Notes: generated by a model from the letters alone, not told the origin. A stretch of DNA of 64,000 bases from an uncultured Dorea sp. (GCA_910578495.1 CAJTRE010000012.1:1-64000), one strand, 5' to 3'. Numbered from the stretch's first letter, positions 1 to 9,439 are shown. Numbers and translations are program-made.

Positions 1-73
1 TTGCGGACATTTGAGAAGATATAAAAAGATAGTCAAAAAGACATATATAATTTATTTTAAGAATAATATAACA

Positions 74-99
74 AAGACAGGCTGCTTTTATCCTGCCTT
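74..99 (-). terminator. Terminator of the V-ATPase operon
   Basis: On the minus strand an 8-bp stem (AAGGCAGG pairing with CCTGTCTT, one G-U pair) with a 10-base loop lies just after the ntpD stop codon and is followed by a T-rich stretch. It would end the nine-gene V-ATPase transcript. Confidence 0.6.
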
Positions 100-105
100 C
101 ATTCA

Positions 106-720
106 TTATCCTTTCATCCGCTTAATCACCTTAAGCCTTGTGAACTCTTCTCTTTCTTTCTCCTCCAGTGCGTTATTAATCGTATACACCAAGTTCGTAT
201 ACATCGGAATCGTTATATTCTTGAGTGCATTCGCTCTTTTCTGCGTCTTTTTAATATTTGTCGCCAGACGATATGCCGAATTCTCTACTTCGGATAGTTT
301 CAGCGTCAATGCTTTTACCTCGCGGAACGCCGCACGCGCCATGTCAATAGACTCGTGCGTTGTTCCAAAGGAATACGTTAAATCATTCAGTTTGTCATCA
401 AACTTCACATGTGGAATCTCCATTCCCATAATACTTCTCGTCTGAATGCGGATAGACTCTTCAATGGGAACCGTATAAGCAAGTTCCTGCACCTTACTGA
501 TTCCATGTTCAATGTTGGCGCGCTGCAGACACGCATACGCCCTTGTAAACGTCGTATCAATCTGCTCCTGTATATCTTTCGCCTCATCAATCAACGTCAT
601 CAGTTCCTTGAGAAGAATATTCCGCTTTTTATCCATCAAGTCATATCCTTGATGTGCCAGCGCAAGAGAATTCTTCGCAAGCATCAAGTTTCCCTTGGTG
701 GGAAATTCTCTTGGGTCCAT
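106..720 (-). CDS. ntpD: V-type ATP synthase subunit D
   Basis: This is the 204-residue central-stalk subunit D of a bacterial V-type (A/V-type) ATPase. It is a long coiled coil that rotates inside the A3B3 head and passes torque between catalysis and the membrane ring. The start of the protein (MDPREFPTKGNLMLAKNSL) has the PTKGNLM element typical of subunit D, and the rest is predicted helical and charged. The length fits the family. It is the last gene of the operon, 17 bases after ntpB, and is followed by a hairpin terminator. The product is cytoplasmic. The assignment is secure from both motif and position. Confidence 0.95.
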   Translation of the reverse strand: MDPREFPTKGNLMLAKNSLALAHQGYDLMDKKRNILLKELMTLIDEAKDIQEQIDTTFTRAYACLQRANIEHGISKVQELAYTVPIEESIRIQTRSIMGMEIPHVKFDDKLNDLTYSFGTTHESIDMARAAFREVKALTLKLSEVENSAYRLATNIKKTQKRANALKNITIPMYTNLVYTINNALEEKEREEFTRLKVIKRMKG

Positions 721-737
721 AAAGCTCCCCCTTTCGC

Positions 738-2120
738 CTAGTCTGTTTCACCCGGCCAGAACTTCTCTATCAACTTCGTGTCAATACGATCCAACTCTTC
801 TTTCGGCAGTAAACCAAGAAGCTTCCATCCCAAATCCAATGTATCCAGAATAGTTCTGTTTTCTGCCTGCCCCTGTCCGATATAATGTTTTTCGAATTCT
901 TCACCGAATTGTAAATATTTCTTATCAATCGGCGATAACTCATCCTCACCAATAACAGACGCTAAGTTTCTCGCCTCGCCCACCTTAGCATAAGCCGAAA
1001 ATAATTGATTCGCAAGATCTTGATGGTCTTCTCTTGTATACCCGGCTCCAATTCCGTCCTTCATAAGGCGGGACAGTGACGGTAGAATACTGATCGGCGG
1101 GTACACTCCCTGTCCATGAAGATTACGGTCAAGTACCACCTGTCCCTCCGTAATATATCCGGTAAGGTCCGGAATCGGGTGCGTAATGTCATCGTTCGGC
1201 ATCGTCAGAATCGGAAGCTGCGTCACTGAGCCTGTAGACTCCGTCACAATTCCCGCACGTTCATAAAGTGTTGCCAGTTCGCTGTACAAATACCCCGGAT
1301 AACCTTTTCTGGACGGAATTTCTCCTCTGGAAGAGGATACCTCACGCATAGCCTCCGCAAAAGAAGTCATATCTGTCAGAATCACAAGAATATGCATATT
1401 ACACTCAAACGCCAGATACTCTGCCACAGTAAGGGCCACCTTCGGCGTAATCAAACGTTCTACCACCGGATCATTTGCCAGATTTAAGAACATACACACA
1501 TGATCGGATACTCCGCTTTCCTCAAATGTCTTACGGAAAAATTCTGCCACATCATGCTTAACGCCCATAGCGCCAAATACAACTGCAAATTCACCCTCTG
1601 CGTTATCTCCCAAAGACGCCTGTTTTACAATCTGCGCCGCAAGCTGGTCATGAGGAAGCCCATTTCCAGAGAAAATCGGCAGTTTCTGACCACGAATCAA
1701 CGTAGTAAGTCCGTCAATGGCAGAAATCCCAGTACGGATATAATTTCGTGGATACTCTCGCTTCACCGGATTTAACGGCAGACCGTTCACATCTCTTCGG
1801 TCGGCAGAAGTAATCGGTTCCAGTCCATCTACCGGCTCCCCGACGCCATTAAACGTACGCCCCAGCATATCCGGTGATACTGCCACTTCCATAGGGTGTC
1901 CGGTAAGTTTCGTGTGCGTATTCACAAGAGACATATTCTCTGTTCCCTCAAACACCTGAATCACCGCTTTATCCTCATTAAGTTCTACGATCCTCCCTAT
2001 TTTCCGGATATTTCCCTCTACCACAAACTCTACGATTTCATCATAAAATGCGTCCTGTACTCCTTCCAGCACAACAAGAGGACCGTTAATATTACTTAGC
2101 CCAAGATATTCAATCGCCAT
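738..2120 (-). CDS. ntpB: V-type ATP synthase subunit B
   Basis: The 460-residue non-catalytic B subunit alternates with A in the hexameric head of the V-ATPase. It has the alpha/beta ATPase fold, but the P-loop position reads FSGNGLPHDQLAAQI, the form seen in V-type B subunits, instead of a GxxGxGKT Walker A. The LIRGQKLPIFSG and TQLPILTMPNDDITHPIPDL segments are typical of the family. It lies 14 bases after ntpA and before ntpD, in the standard A-B-D order. It is expected to contribute to the nucleotide-binding interface, not to hydrolysis. Start ATG 2120 has an AGGAGG-like site upstream. Confidence 0.97.
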   Translation of the reverse strand: MAIEYLGLSNINGPLVVLEGVQDAFYDEIVEFVVEGNIRKIGRIVELNEDKAVIQVFEGTENMSLVNTHTKLTGHPMEVAVSPDMLGRTFNGVGEPVDGLEPITSADRRDVNGLPLNPVKREYPRNYIRTGISAIDGLTTLIRGQKLPIFSGNGLPHDQLAAQIVKQASLGDNAEGEFAVVFGAMGVKHDVAEFFRKTFEESGVSDHVCMFLNLANDPVVERLITPKVALTVAEYLAFECNMHILVILTDMTSFAEAMREVSSSRGEIPSRKGYPGYLYSELATLYERAGIVTESTGSVTQLPILTMPNDDITHPIPDLTGYITEGQVVLDRNLHGQGVYPPISILPSLSRLMKDGIGAGYTREDHQDLANQLFSAYAKVGEARNLASVIGEDELSPIDKKYLQFGEEFEKHYIGQGQAENRTILDTLDLGWKLLGLLPKEELDRIDTKLIEKFWPGETD

Positions 2121-2134
2121 AGCTGTTTCCTCCT

Positions 2135-3907
2135 CTACGCATTTTTTTCAATCACTCTGTTATAGAAATTATCAATCTCAACTTTATACATATCTAACAT
2201 CTGTAAGTTATCATTAGGCACATCATACTTAATGGCAATCACTTTCTCAAAGATTCCCTCCGCTTTCAGCACAGACATCGGCATACCCATAGCTACAAGC
2301 TTTCGGCTTTTCTTATATAAATACAAAATGACATCCATCATCTTAAACTGTTTCTCCATAGACACGCAAGTATCATCTTTGTGGAATGCGTTCTGCTGCA
2401 AGAAGCCCAGCCGAATCACTTTCGCAATCTCAAGGATCAGCTTCTGATCGTCCGGAAGCACGTCTCCACCGATTAATTTTACAATCTCCATCAGACTGCT
2501 TTCTTGATTCAGAATCGCCATCAACCGGTTTCGATAGTCGACAAACTTCGGCGATACATGATCCGAATACCATCCACTCAAATCATTCAAATATTCACTG
2601 TAGCTTGTAAGCCAATGAATCGCCGGGAAATGTCTTGCATACGCAAGGGATTTATCCAATCCCCAGAAACAGCGTACAAATCGCTTCGTATTTTGTGTGA
2701 CCGGTTCAGAAAAATCTCCTCCCTGCGGGGAAACTGCACCGATGATTGATACAGAACCAGTCGCTCCGTTTAACGTCTGCATCATACCTGCGCGCTCGTA
2801 AAACGCAGACAGTCTGGACGCCAGATATGCCGGGAACCCTTCCTCCGCCGGCATTTCCTCCAATCGTCCGGAAAGTTCACGAAGTGCCTCTGCCCAACGG
2901 GATGTCGAGTCTGCCATGATAGCCACATCATATCCCATATCCCGATAATACTCCGCCAGTGTAAGACCTGTATAAATAGATGCCTCACGAGCAGCCACCG
3001 GCATATTGGATGTATTTGCGATCAGAGTTGTCCGATCCATCAGCGGATTACCGGACTTTGGATCGACTAACTCCGAAAATTCCTCCAACACCTGCGTCAT
3101 TTCATTTCCACGCTCACCGCAGCCGATATAAATGATAATGTCTGCATCCGACCATTTCGCAATCTGATGCTGTGTCATTGTTTTTCCTGTACCAAACCCA
3201 CCGGGAACGGATGCAGTTCCCCCCTTCGCAATCGGGAACATGGTATCTAAAATCCTCTGTCCCGTCACAAGCGGAACGCTCGCCGGATAACGCTTATGCA
3301 CAGGTCTTGGCACACGTATGGGCCACTTCTGAGTCATGGTAAGTTCTCTCTTCCCGCCGTCGCTCAACTCAATGGTAACCAACACATCATCAATGGTATA
3401 TTGTCCGTCTTCAACGACAGACACAACCGTACCGTCCACATCCGGAGGCACCATACACTTATGTACAATCGCGCGGGTTTCCGGTACTTCTGCTATAATC
3501 GTGCCTCCATGAACCATATCGCCCACACTAACCATAATATGAGTATCCCAAAGTTTCCTTCGATCCAGAGAATCCACACTGACACCACGAGTAATAAATG
3601 CCCCTCCGGTATCAGCAATTCTTTCAAGCGGCCTTTCAATTCCATCAAAAATATTATTCAAAATTCCGGGCGCAAGTGTTACAGAAACTGCCGCCCCGGA
3701 AGCTATAACTTCCTCGCCTGGACGAAGTCCTGACGTCTCCTCATACACCTGAATCGTCGTCAGTTCCTTATCAAGAGAAATCACTTCGCCCACAAGACGC
3801 TCTTTTCCCACATATACCATCTCTGACATCTTGAACCCATTCTTTCCTTTCAGATAGATAACAGGGCCATTAATACCGTAAATATTTCCATTCTTTACAC
3901 TATCCAA
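2135..3907 (-). CDS. ntpA: V-type ATP synthase catalytic subunit A (TTG start)
   Basis: This is the catalytic A subunit. The Walker A motif GGFGTGKT is near residues 235-243, the ERGNEM segment follows, and the non-homologous A-type insert lies before the nucleotide domain. An ORF beginning further upstream, at 3970, is open, but I choose TTG at 3907. A GGAGG sits 8 bases before it, the protein then starts close to the conserved NIYGINGPVIYLKG segment, and the resulting 590 residues match the usual length. This start overlaps the end of ntpE by 8 bases, which suggests translational coupling. It hydrolyses or makes ATP in the cytoplasmic head. Confidence 0.95.
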   Translation of the reverse strand: MDSVKNGNIYGINGPVIYLKGKNGFKMSEMVYVGKERLVGEVISLDKELTTIQVYEETSGLRPGEEVIASGAAVSVTLAPGILNNIFDGIERPLERIADTGGAFITRGVSVDSLDRRKLWDTHIMVSVGDMVHGGTIIAEVPETRAIVHKCMVPPDVDGTVVSVVEDGQYTIDDVLVTIELSDGGKRELTMTQKWPIRVPRPVHKRYPASVPLVTGQRILDTMFPIAKGGTASVPGGFGTGKTMTQHQIAKWSDADIIIYIGCGERGNEMTQVLEEFSELVDPKSGNPLMDRTTLIANTSNMPVAAREASIYTGLTLAEYYRDMGYDVAIMADSTSRWAEALRELSGRLEEMPAEEGFPAYLASRLSAFYERAGMMQTLNGATGSVSIIGAVSPQGGDFSEPVTQNTKRFVRCFWGLDKSLAYARHFPAIHWLTSYSEYLNDLSGWYSDHVSPKFVDYRNRLMAILNQESSLMEIVKLIGGDVLPDDQKLILEIAKVIRLGFLQQNAFHKDDTCVSMEKQFKMMDVILYLYKKSRKLVAMGMPMSVLKAEGIFEKVIAIKYDVPNDNLQMLDMYKVEIDNFYNRVIEKNA

Positions 3908-4496
3908 TTGCCGAACCTCCTCTGAACAAGAATTTCTGGTACTCACTCTCCAACGCTCCTTTATAAGCATGGTCTATCAAAATATTGCGCTTGTGAATCA
4001 CTGCACGCACTCCGCCTACAAAGTCCTCCTTACTGATCGTAAGTTCCATCCCCGTATGCTCTTCCAGATAAGTCTTCCTATCTGCATCCGTAGGATTAAT
4101 ATATATGGTCATCTCCTCACCGCCCGCGAACTGTGCGGCTTTTTCAATATATTTGACAAGAAGATCACGATATTCTTCTGTTTTCATAAACTCCCGAAGC
4201 TTTAATTCTACCTCATGGAACAACTGTTTTTTCAAGTCTTTATGCATTGCTCCAATCTCACGTTTGAGTTCGAGCTGCGCCTTTGACATAGCCATATTAA
4301 GCTGTTGACGGGCATTTACACTCTCCGCTTTGATACGTGTCTCAGACTGACGCGTGGCTTCTTCCTTATGCTGCTCGGCAAGTTTTTTCAGTGCGTCTTC
4401 ATGCCGCTTCATAATCGCATTACCCTCGGCTCTTGCCTCTTCCATCGCCGCAACACGCAGGTGCAAAATCTTCTCTTCTACTGTCAAGGTTTCCAC
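3900..4496 (-). CDS. ntpE: V-type ATP synthase subunit E
   Basis: The 198-residue protein is the peripheral-stalk subunit E, which pairs with the G/H subunit to form the stator linking the A3B3 head to subunit I. The first 110 residues are a charged, Ala/Glu/Lys-rich helix (for example RVAAMEEARAEGNAIMKRHE), followed by a small mixed alpha/beta C-terminal domain that in this family contacts the head. It lies between ntpF and ntpA, 7 bases after the ntpF stop, and its stop codon overlaps the ntpA TTG start. Sequence divergence is high in this family, so the call relies on architecture and gene order. Confidence 0.9.
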   Translation of the reverse strand: METLTVEEKILHLRVAAMEEARAEGNAIMKRHEDALKKLAEQHKEEATRQSETRIKAESVNARQQLNMAMSKAQLELKREIGAMHKDLKKQLFHEVELKLREFMKTEEYRDLLVKYIEKAAQFAGGEEMTIYINPTDADRKTYLEEHTGMELTISKEDFVGGVRAVIHKRNILIDHAYKGALESEYQKFLFRGGSAIG

Positions 4497-4503
4497 CTTC
4501 TTC

Positions 4504-4812
4504 CTATAACTTTAATCCAATTGCTTCATTTACATAAGATGTGATAAAGTCTTTCTTACGTCCGGTTCCGTGTCTGTCAGGAATCTCAAGCAGAAGCGGC
4601 ATGGTCCTTCCCAGTTTAATCTCATCGATAAGATCCGGGAACGCACGCCCAAACTTCTCCGTAAGCAGGATGATTCCTACCGTCTTGTCGTTCACAGCCG
4701 TCTCAATCGCCTCTCGAAGCTCGTCTCTTTCGTGAACCACGACTCCGTCCACACCTGCCAGTCTCATTCCTGTCAGCGTATCCACATTATCACTGATTAG
4801 ATACATCTTCAT
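4504..4812 (-). CDS. ntpF: V-type ATP synthase subunit F
   Basis: The 102-residue subunit F is a small Rossmann-like protein that binds the central-stalk subunit D. The sequence begins MKMYLISDNVDTLTGMRLAGVDGV and has the GIILLTEKF strand typical of the family, and the length is as expected. It lies between the proteolipid gene and ntpE with one or a few bases between stop and start codons, so it is translated from the same mRNA. Naming of the small stalk subunits differs between species (this is the F of archaeal nomenclature, NtpG in Enterococcus hirae). Confidence 0.92.
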   Translation of the reverse strand: MKMYLISDNVDTLTGMRLAGVDGVVVHERDELREAIETAVNDKTVGIILLTEKFGRAFPDLIDEIKLGRTMPLLLEIPDRHGTGRKKDFITSYVNEAIGLKL

Positions 4813-4813
4813 C

Positions 4814-5248
4814 TTACAATTTACCCAAGATCATGAAAGAGATGATAAGTCCATAAAGACATACACCCTCCGCAAGACCTACGAAGATCAGTGACTTACC
4901 AAGCGCACTGGAGTCCTCGCTGATTGCGCCAAGCGCTGCAGAGGCGGCGCTTGCAACGGCGATACCACCACCCACACAAGATAAACCGGTAGAAAGTGCA
5001 GCGGCAATATAGCCAAGTCCTGTAGCATTGGAAGCCGCAGCGCCTGCCGCCTCGGCAGCCTGCACTGTATCTCCTCCAAACAGCATAATCCCTGCTGCCA
5101 GCATTGCTCCAAAGAAGAAAAACGCATTTGCTCCAATCGCTCTCTTATAGCGTTTCTTCGATTTTTCTCCAAGCAGATAATATCCGAACGGAACAATAAT
5201 GCTGAGTATCAGCGTTGCAATAAGTAATAATTTCACTGTTAAAGTCAT
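4814..5248 (-). CDS. ntpK: V-type ATP synthase proteolipid subunit K
   Basis: This 144-residue membrane protein forms the rotor ring. Four hydrophobic segments are visible (about residues 4-25, 40-59, 78-100 and 118-142), so it is a duplicated double hairpin. Only the second hairpin carries the ion-binding carboxylate, a glutamate near residue 127 in the motif GLAEGVCLYG. The first hairpin lacks one. It is shorter than the E. hirae protein. I cannot tell from the sequence whether it moves sodium ions or protons. It lies between the genes for subunits I and F. Confidence 0.95.
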   Translation of the reverse strand: MTLTVKLLLIATLILSIIVPFGYYLLGEKSKKRYKRAIGANAFFFFGAMLAAGIMLFGGDTVQAAEAAGAAASNATGLGYIAAALSTGLSCVGGGIAVASAASAALGAISEDSSALGKSLIFVGLAEGVCLYGLIISFMILGKL

Positions 5249-5276
5249 AATTCATATCCTCCTCTTATCTGGATCA

Positions 5277-7217
5277 TTACTGTCCTTTTGTATGATGAAT
5301 AAATGGTTTAAATTCTCTTCCGCTTCCTTTATAAAAACGACTGAACAACTCGTAATATTCAAGCCTTAACACCTGAATTCCCACAACCAGTCCCTCCAGC
5401 AGACAGACAAATATATTTCCTCCAATAATGCCAAACCAGTTCGGCGTTCCGGCTTCTGCCCCTGAAAGCATAAGCACAACCTCCATCATGGCCGCATGGC
5501 TCACTGCAAACGCGCCGATACGCACATAAGACAATGTATTGGAAAAATAACTAAGCAACGTCTCAAACAATTCAAAGAATCCCTGCACCAGAAACATCCC
5601 TTTACCACCTTCCAGATGTTTGTGATTATGTTTCACAAGATTACCAAGAGGCTCTTTGAATATAAACATCAGAATCGGTATTCCAAGGAAAATCACCATC
5701 ATAATATTTCCCGGCATCTGATGTCCCGTCATATAAAGCACCACTGTCAAGACTAAAAATCCATAAAACACCAGTCCTGCCACACCATTATGCGAAAACC
5801 ACAGGTTCTCTACATCATGCGCTTTTATTGCATTGACAATCTGGAAGATCATCACCAAGATATTCAGTCCCATACCAAATGCAACAGAGACGATAAACAC
5901 TGTATTAAGCTGTCCGATAAACGGCAGATTAGTCATTGCTTCTGCAGGCCTTAGCCATATCGCCGGAAGCACGTCCTCAAAACCAAAGACGCTTCCAAAC
6001 ATAAACCCAAAAAACATAGAAAAAATTCCCGCTATCGATATAATCCCCGCAAGATTCATCTTCTTCGTCAGATATAAAACGCCGCCAATTGCAAACAGAC
6101 AGAAGCCTTGTCCCACATCGCCAAACATCGCCCCAAAGATAAACGTATATGTAAGCGCTACAAATATCGTTGGATCAATCTCATTGGTGGACGGAAGCCC
6201 GTACATCTTAATAAATGTCTCAAAGGGCTTGAAAAATTTGGGATTTTTAAGCTGTGTAGGCGGCTCTCCAAAGAATTTCTCCCGATCCTCTTCCACCACA
6301 ATAAAGATACGGTCATCATTTTTAGTCTCTTCGATGAACTTCTGAACATTTTCTTCACCCATCCATCCGCAAAGGATATAATAATCTTCCTTACTGTCCT
6401 CTTCTTCAATTCTGGCAGCCAGTTTTCGAACATCGAAAATGTTGGACAATTCTTCCAGTCTCTTACGTGCTCCCAAAAGTTTGGACGCATTTCTCTGCAT
6501 CAAGTCGTCCACTTCTTTATCAACTTTCTTAATCTCTTTCCGAAGCTTACTGATCTCTTTTTCCAGATCTTCACAGGACTGCGCGGGCGTCCCAACGTAT
6601 TCTGTCGGCAGTGTGATCCGTTCAAAGTGAAGCGAATTAAATACAGAATCCACTTTGCTTACTTCTCCATTCGATACAAAATAACCGCCGTAAACATAAT
6701 TTTCATTCCGTACGCCCTCTATAAATACTGCATTGAGATCTTCAAACAAATATTTTTCAAGTCTCCGGTAATAATCTACGGAAATTCTTCCAAAACGTGC
6801 TTTCATATAACGATAGGAAGACACTTTGTGAAGTTCAATATCCAGTGGACCAAACGGTTGTAATATATTCAGCTTCTCTTTCTTTTCTTCCTTTTTCTTC
6901 TTCAGCAGTTCTTTCTTCTCCTGTAAATTCAGATATTCGTGATTGACGTCTCGAATCAGGTCCATCATCTCTTCCTGCGTCATAATCACATCTGCATGTA
7001 CTTTGTCATCTTTAATGAGTGCAGTGAACTGCTCCACTTTCGCCAGCGGCTCCCGGTACGGATTTATCTCCACAAAGGGGCGCAGATTATCCGTCGTCTT
7101 TAACTCCGCCACTGCATTTTCAAGCTGCATCTCATATTTCGACAAATATATATCGCAGACTCTGTCAATATCAACTTTGGGTCCGCTGATGCTCAAGAAT
7201 TTCATCTTTACGATCAT
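5277..7217 (-). CDS. ntpI: V-type ATP synthase subunit I
   Basis: The 646-residue subunit I (a-subunit) is the membrane stator that forms the ion half-channels. The N-terminal half (about residues 1-330) is cytoplasmic and coiled-coil rich, with a run of KKKKEEKKEK near residue 105. The C-terminal half has about seven or eight membrane segments beginning at IFVALTYTFIFGAMFGDVGQG. The essential arginine is probably the R near residue 566 in LSYVRIGAFAVSHA, facing the proteolipid glutamate. The start overlaps the ntpC stop by 4 bases. The length fits the family. Confidence 0.95.
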   Translation of the reverse strand: MIVKMKFLSISGPKVDIDRVCDIYLSKYEMQLENAVAELKTTDNLRPFVEINPYREPLAKVEQFTALIKDDKVHADVIMTQEEMMDLIRDVNHEYLNLQEKKELLKKKKEEKKEKLNILQPFGPLDIELHKVSSYRYMKARFGRISVDYYRRLEKYLFEDLNAVFIEGVRNENYVYGGYFVSNGEVSKVDSVFNSLHFERITLPTEYVGTPAQSCEDLEKEISKLRKEIKKVDKEVDDLMQRNASKLLGARKRLEELSNIFDVRKLAARIEEEDSKEDYYILCGWMGEENVQKFIEETKNDDRIFIVVEEDREKFFGEPPTQLKNPKFFKPFETFIKMYGLPSTNEIDPTIFVALTYTFIFGAMFGDVGQGFCLFAIGGVLYLTKKMNLAGIISIAGIFSMFFGFMFGSVFGFEDVLPAIWLRPAEAMTNLPFIGQLNTVFIVSVAFGMGLNILVMIFQIVNAIKAHDVENLWFSHNGVAGLVFYGFLVLTVVLYMTGHQMPGNIMMVIFLGIPILMFIFKEPLGNLVKHNHKHLEGGKGMFLVQGFFELFETLLSYFSNTLSYVRIGAFAVSHAAMMEVVLMLSGAEAGTPNWFGIIGGNIFVCLLEGLVVGIQVLRLEYYELFSRFYKGSGREFKPFIHHTKGQ

Positions 7218-8260
7218 TGAATCACACCTCCTAAGTATCTAAGTGTCTCTCTTGGCGTCAATCCATAACGGATACACTCAAGAGCCGTCGTCAGCTTGTA
7301 TATCTCTTCCTCTTTCAAAAACAGATACGTGCTGATCGTTGCTATGGAATATGGATTCCGGCGCCTGTCCACAAGGTACAACTGCCTCAGGCAGTCTTTG
7401 TATAACTGTTCTATCGTCTTTCCTCCGGCAAAATGATACTTTTTCTCATAATACGTATTTTGCAGCAGACTCTCAAACTGCTCCACGTTCGGCGCTTCTA
7501 CTAACGCCTTAAACTCTTCTACGTTCAACCGATAATGAATTGGTATCGTCAGTGAATATATATCCGGCGGCGTCATATGGTAATACTTTTTCGCACGATA
7601 AATCCACTGAACATTCAGAAGATCGATCTTCGTCCCATAATCCCTTGTAAATAACTCAAGCTCCTTCTTTTTCAGATTTCTTCTCTGCTTTTTCCAAAGC
7701 GTCACGAAGTAATAAAGCTCAAGCGCCAGATCATAGTCAAACATCGTACCCTCGCCCGACTCTTTAATCTTACAAAGCGGCGCATAATATTCTGTACCTT
7801 TCAAATTCTCTACCAGTTCATCCACATTTCTCGACGTAATCAGTCTGTCGATGCAAATCTGGGAATAACGGTCAAACACTTCTTTTTTATAATCCAGATC
7901 AAACGGTTTGTCATAATGATTGAATACAATCCTAAGACAATAATTGATAAGATCTATCTCATATCTCTTCCAATATACTTTCAAAAACTTCTTCTGTTCC
8001 ATTCCTGCAAACCGAAACATCTTTACCCAGTCGCCATATAGCGACTGATACAGAACCTTTTCCACATTTCCTCTATGGTACAAAGAAATGTCCAACTTAT
8101 TCATGTATCCAGCATAAGCGGGCTGCTCTTTGAGATATTCTATCGCCTGCGTCACGCTCCCAAGGGAAGCAATCTTCTCAAAATCCTGATCAGTAAGAAG
8201 TTTTGCCTGCATAGCCCGGATTTTTGTCACAATCCCGCTATAAGACATAACATTGCCCAT
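7214..8260 (-). CDS. ntpC: V-type ATP synthase subunit C
   Basis: The 348-residue subunit C (the d-type subunit) couples the central stalk to the proteolipid ring. The sequence has the Tyr-rich start (MGNVMSYSGIVTKIRAMQAKL), repeated helical YxxxxxxL segments and the C-terminal RRNPYSIATISTYLFLKEEEIYKLTTALECIRYGL, which closely resembles family members. No membrane segments are present, as expected for the soluble funnel. It follows the G/H gene by 3 bases and overlaps ntpI by 4 bases. Confidence 0.93.
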   Translation of the reverse strand: MGNVMSYSGIVTKIRAMQAKLLTDQDFEKIASLGSVTQAIEYLKEQPAYAGYMNKLDISLYHRGNVEKVLYQSLYGDWVKMFRFAGMEQKKFLKVYWKRYEIDLINYCLRIVFNHYDKPFDLDYKKEVFDRYSQICIDRLITSRNVDELVENLKGTEYYAPLCKIKESGEGTMFDYDLALELYYFVTLWKKQRRNLKKKELELFTRDYGTKIDLLNVQWIYRAKKYYHMTPPDIYSLTIPIHYRLNVEEFKALVEAPNVEQFESLLQNTYYEKKYHFAGGKTIEQLYKDCLRQLYLVDRRRNPYSIATISTYLFLKEEEIYKLTTALECIRYGLTPRETLRYLGGVIQ

Positions 8261-8263
8261 GTT

Positions 8264-8575
8264 TTACACCTCTACGATATGCTTTATAATCTCCTTTGCA
8301 TATATTTCATGATTTTCTTCATATTCTTTCTGAAGATGCTCGAGCATATATTGATTCTTTTCTCTTTGCTTGCTCAGAATCTCATCCACTTTCACCTTCG
8401 CCTCTTCGCGGATCGCAGCCAATTTTTCCTGTGTCTTCTCTTCCAACTCACAATCAAACTGATTCCTCTCCGCTTGGATTTTCTTCTCAATCTCCGCCTT
8501 TTGCTTCTCGGCATGATCCACAATAGCTTCCGCCGTCGCCTCAATCTCCGATAACTGTTCAATAATAGAGCCCAT
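8264..8575 (-). CDS. V-type ATP synthase G/H peripheral-stalk subunit
   Basis: The first gene of the operon encodes a small, highly charged, fully helical protein of 103 residues. It is the expected partner of subunit E in the peripheral stalk. The ORF is open to 8599, but ATG 8575 is preferred: GGAGG lies 6 bases upstream and the product then begins MGSIIEQLSEIEATAEAIV. Almost the whole chain is predicted coiled coil (Glu, Lys and Ala at heptad spacing). Small stalk subunits diverge fast, so the call depends on size, helicity and position. Confidence 0.85.
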   Translation of the reverse strand: MGSIIEQLSEIEATAEAIVDHAEKQKAEIEKKIQAERNQFDCELEEKTQEKLAAIREEAKVKVDEILSKQREKNQYMLEHLQKEYEENHEIYAKEIIKHIVEV

Positions 8576-8624
8576 ACACTTCCTCCATTCTCCATACAAG
8601 TTATTTACAGATCATCTGTCATCT

Positions 8625-8652
8625 ATAATACACCTATTTTTAAAAAAATCCA
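8625..8652 (-). promoter_or_regulatory. Candidate V-ATPase operon promoter
   Basis: On the minus strand a TATTAT -10 box (8625-8630) is preceded, after 16 bases, by a weak -35 TGGATT (8647-8652). It lies about 50 bases before the first operon gene. The -35 is poor, so confidence is limited. Confidence 0.35.
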
Positions 8653-8659
8653 GTGGTAA

Positions 8660-8688
8660 TTGACTTTTTCTCCTCCAAAAGTTACACT
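8660..8688 (+). promoter_or_regulatory. Candidate trmB promoter
   Basis: TTGACT (8660-8665), a 17-base spacer and TACACT (8683-8688) lie about 45 bases before the trmB start. This is a good sigma-A-type match, and it is divergent from the V-ATPase promoter. Confidence 0.55.
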
Positions 8689-8734
8689 AAATGACATGTA
8701 AATTTATTATTTATGCTAAAGAAAGGAATCCATT

Positions 8735-9439
8735 ATGAGATTAAGAAATATCCCCCGCGCTGAGAGCGTACTAGAAGCTTCCAAACTGGTAATTAAAAAT
8801 GAAACCGGATGTCGCGGCAAGTGGAAGGATATCGTCTTCCAAAACAACTGCCCCATTCATATCGAAGTGGGCATGGGGAAGGGACAGTTTATTCTTGCTC
8901 TCGCAAGAAAGAACCCAGATATTAACTATATTGGTATTGAGAGATATTCCAGCGTTCTTCTTCGTGCGGTGGAAAAACTGGACACATCCTGTCAGAACGC
9001 AGAAACTCCCGGCCATCCGGGGGACTGCCCGAATAACTTACGTTTTATCTGTATGAACGCCGCAGATCTTACGGAAGTCTTTGCCCCCGGCGAAACGGAA
9101 CGCATTTATCTAAACTTCTCAGATCCATGGCCAAAAGCAAGACACGCAAGACGTCGGCTTACTTCGACAGAATATTTCCGTCGTTACGATCGTATCCTTG
9201 CCCCTTGCGGACAGGTGGAGTTTAAGACAGATAACCGCGCACTTTTTGACTTCTCTGTGGAACAACTGGAAGGCTCGGACGTTTGGGAGATGACAGCTTG
9301 TACCTACGATCTGCACCATGATAAAGTTATGAATGACGGCAACATTATGACCGAATACGAAGAAAAATTTTCCTCTCAGAACCATCCCATCTGTAAGTTG
9401 ATTGCAAAAAGGTATCCATCTGTCTCCGGCAGCATATAA
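8735..9439 (+). CDS. trmB: tRNA (guanine-N7-)-methyltransferase TrmB
   Basis: TrmB uses S-adenosylmethionine to make 7-methylguanosine at position 46 of tRNA variable loops. The 234-residue protein has the SAM-binding motif VGMGKGQFILALA (about residues 46-58), the GIERYSSVLLRAVEK strand-helix, and the family-specific SDPWPKARHARRRLT element (about residues 128-142) used for tRNA binding and catalysis. The length is slightly above the usual 210-220 residues because of an insert around residues 88-97. It is divergently transcribed from the V-ATPase operon and has a good ribosome site (AAAGGA). The product is cytoplasmic. Confidence 0.95.
   Translation: MRLRNIPRAESVLEASKLVIKNETGCRGKWKDIVFQNNCPIHIEVGMGKGQFILALARKNPDINYIGIERYSSVLLRAVEKLDTSCQNAETPGHPGDCPNNLRFICMNAADLTEVFAPGETERIYLNFSDPWPKARHARRRLTSTEYFRRYDRILAPCGQVEFKTDNRALFDFSVEQLEGSDVWEMTACTYDLHHDKVMNDGNIMTEYEEKFSSQNHPICKLIAKRYPSVSGSI

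Noticed and set aside
6108..6863. 251-codon plus-strand frame
   Set aside because: It lies wholly inside ntpI on the other strand, with no ribosome site or recognisable protein.
8075..8554. 159-codon plus-strand Leu-rich frame
   Set aside because: It is antisense to ntpC and the G/H stalk gene; the hydrophobicity is the mirror of Glu/Lys codons.
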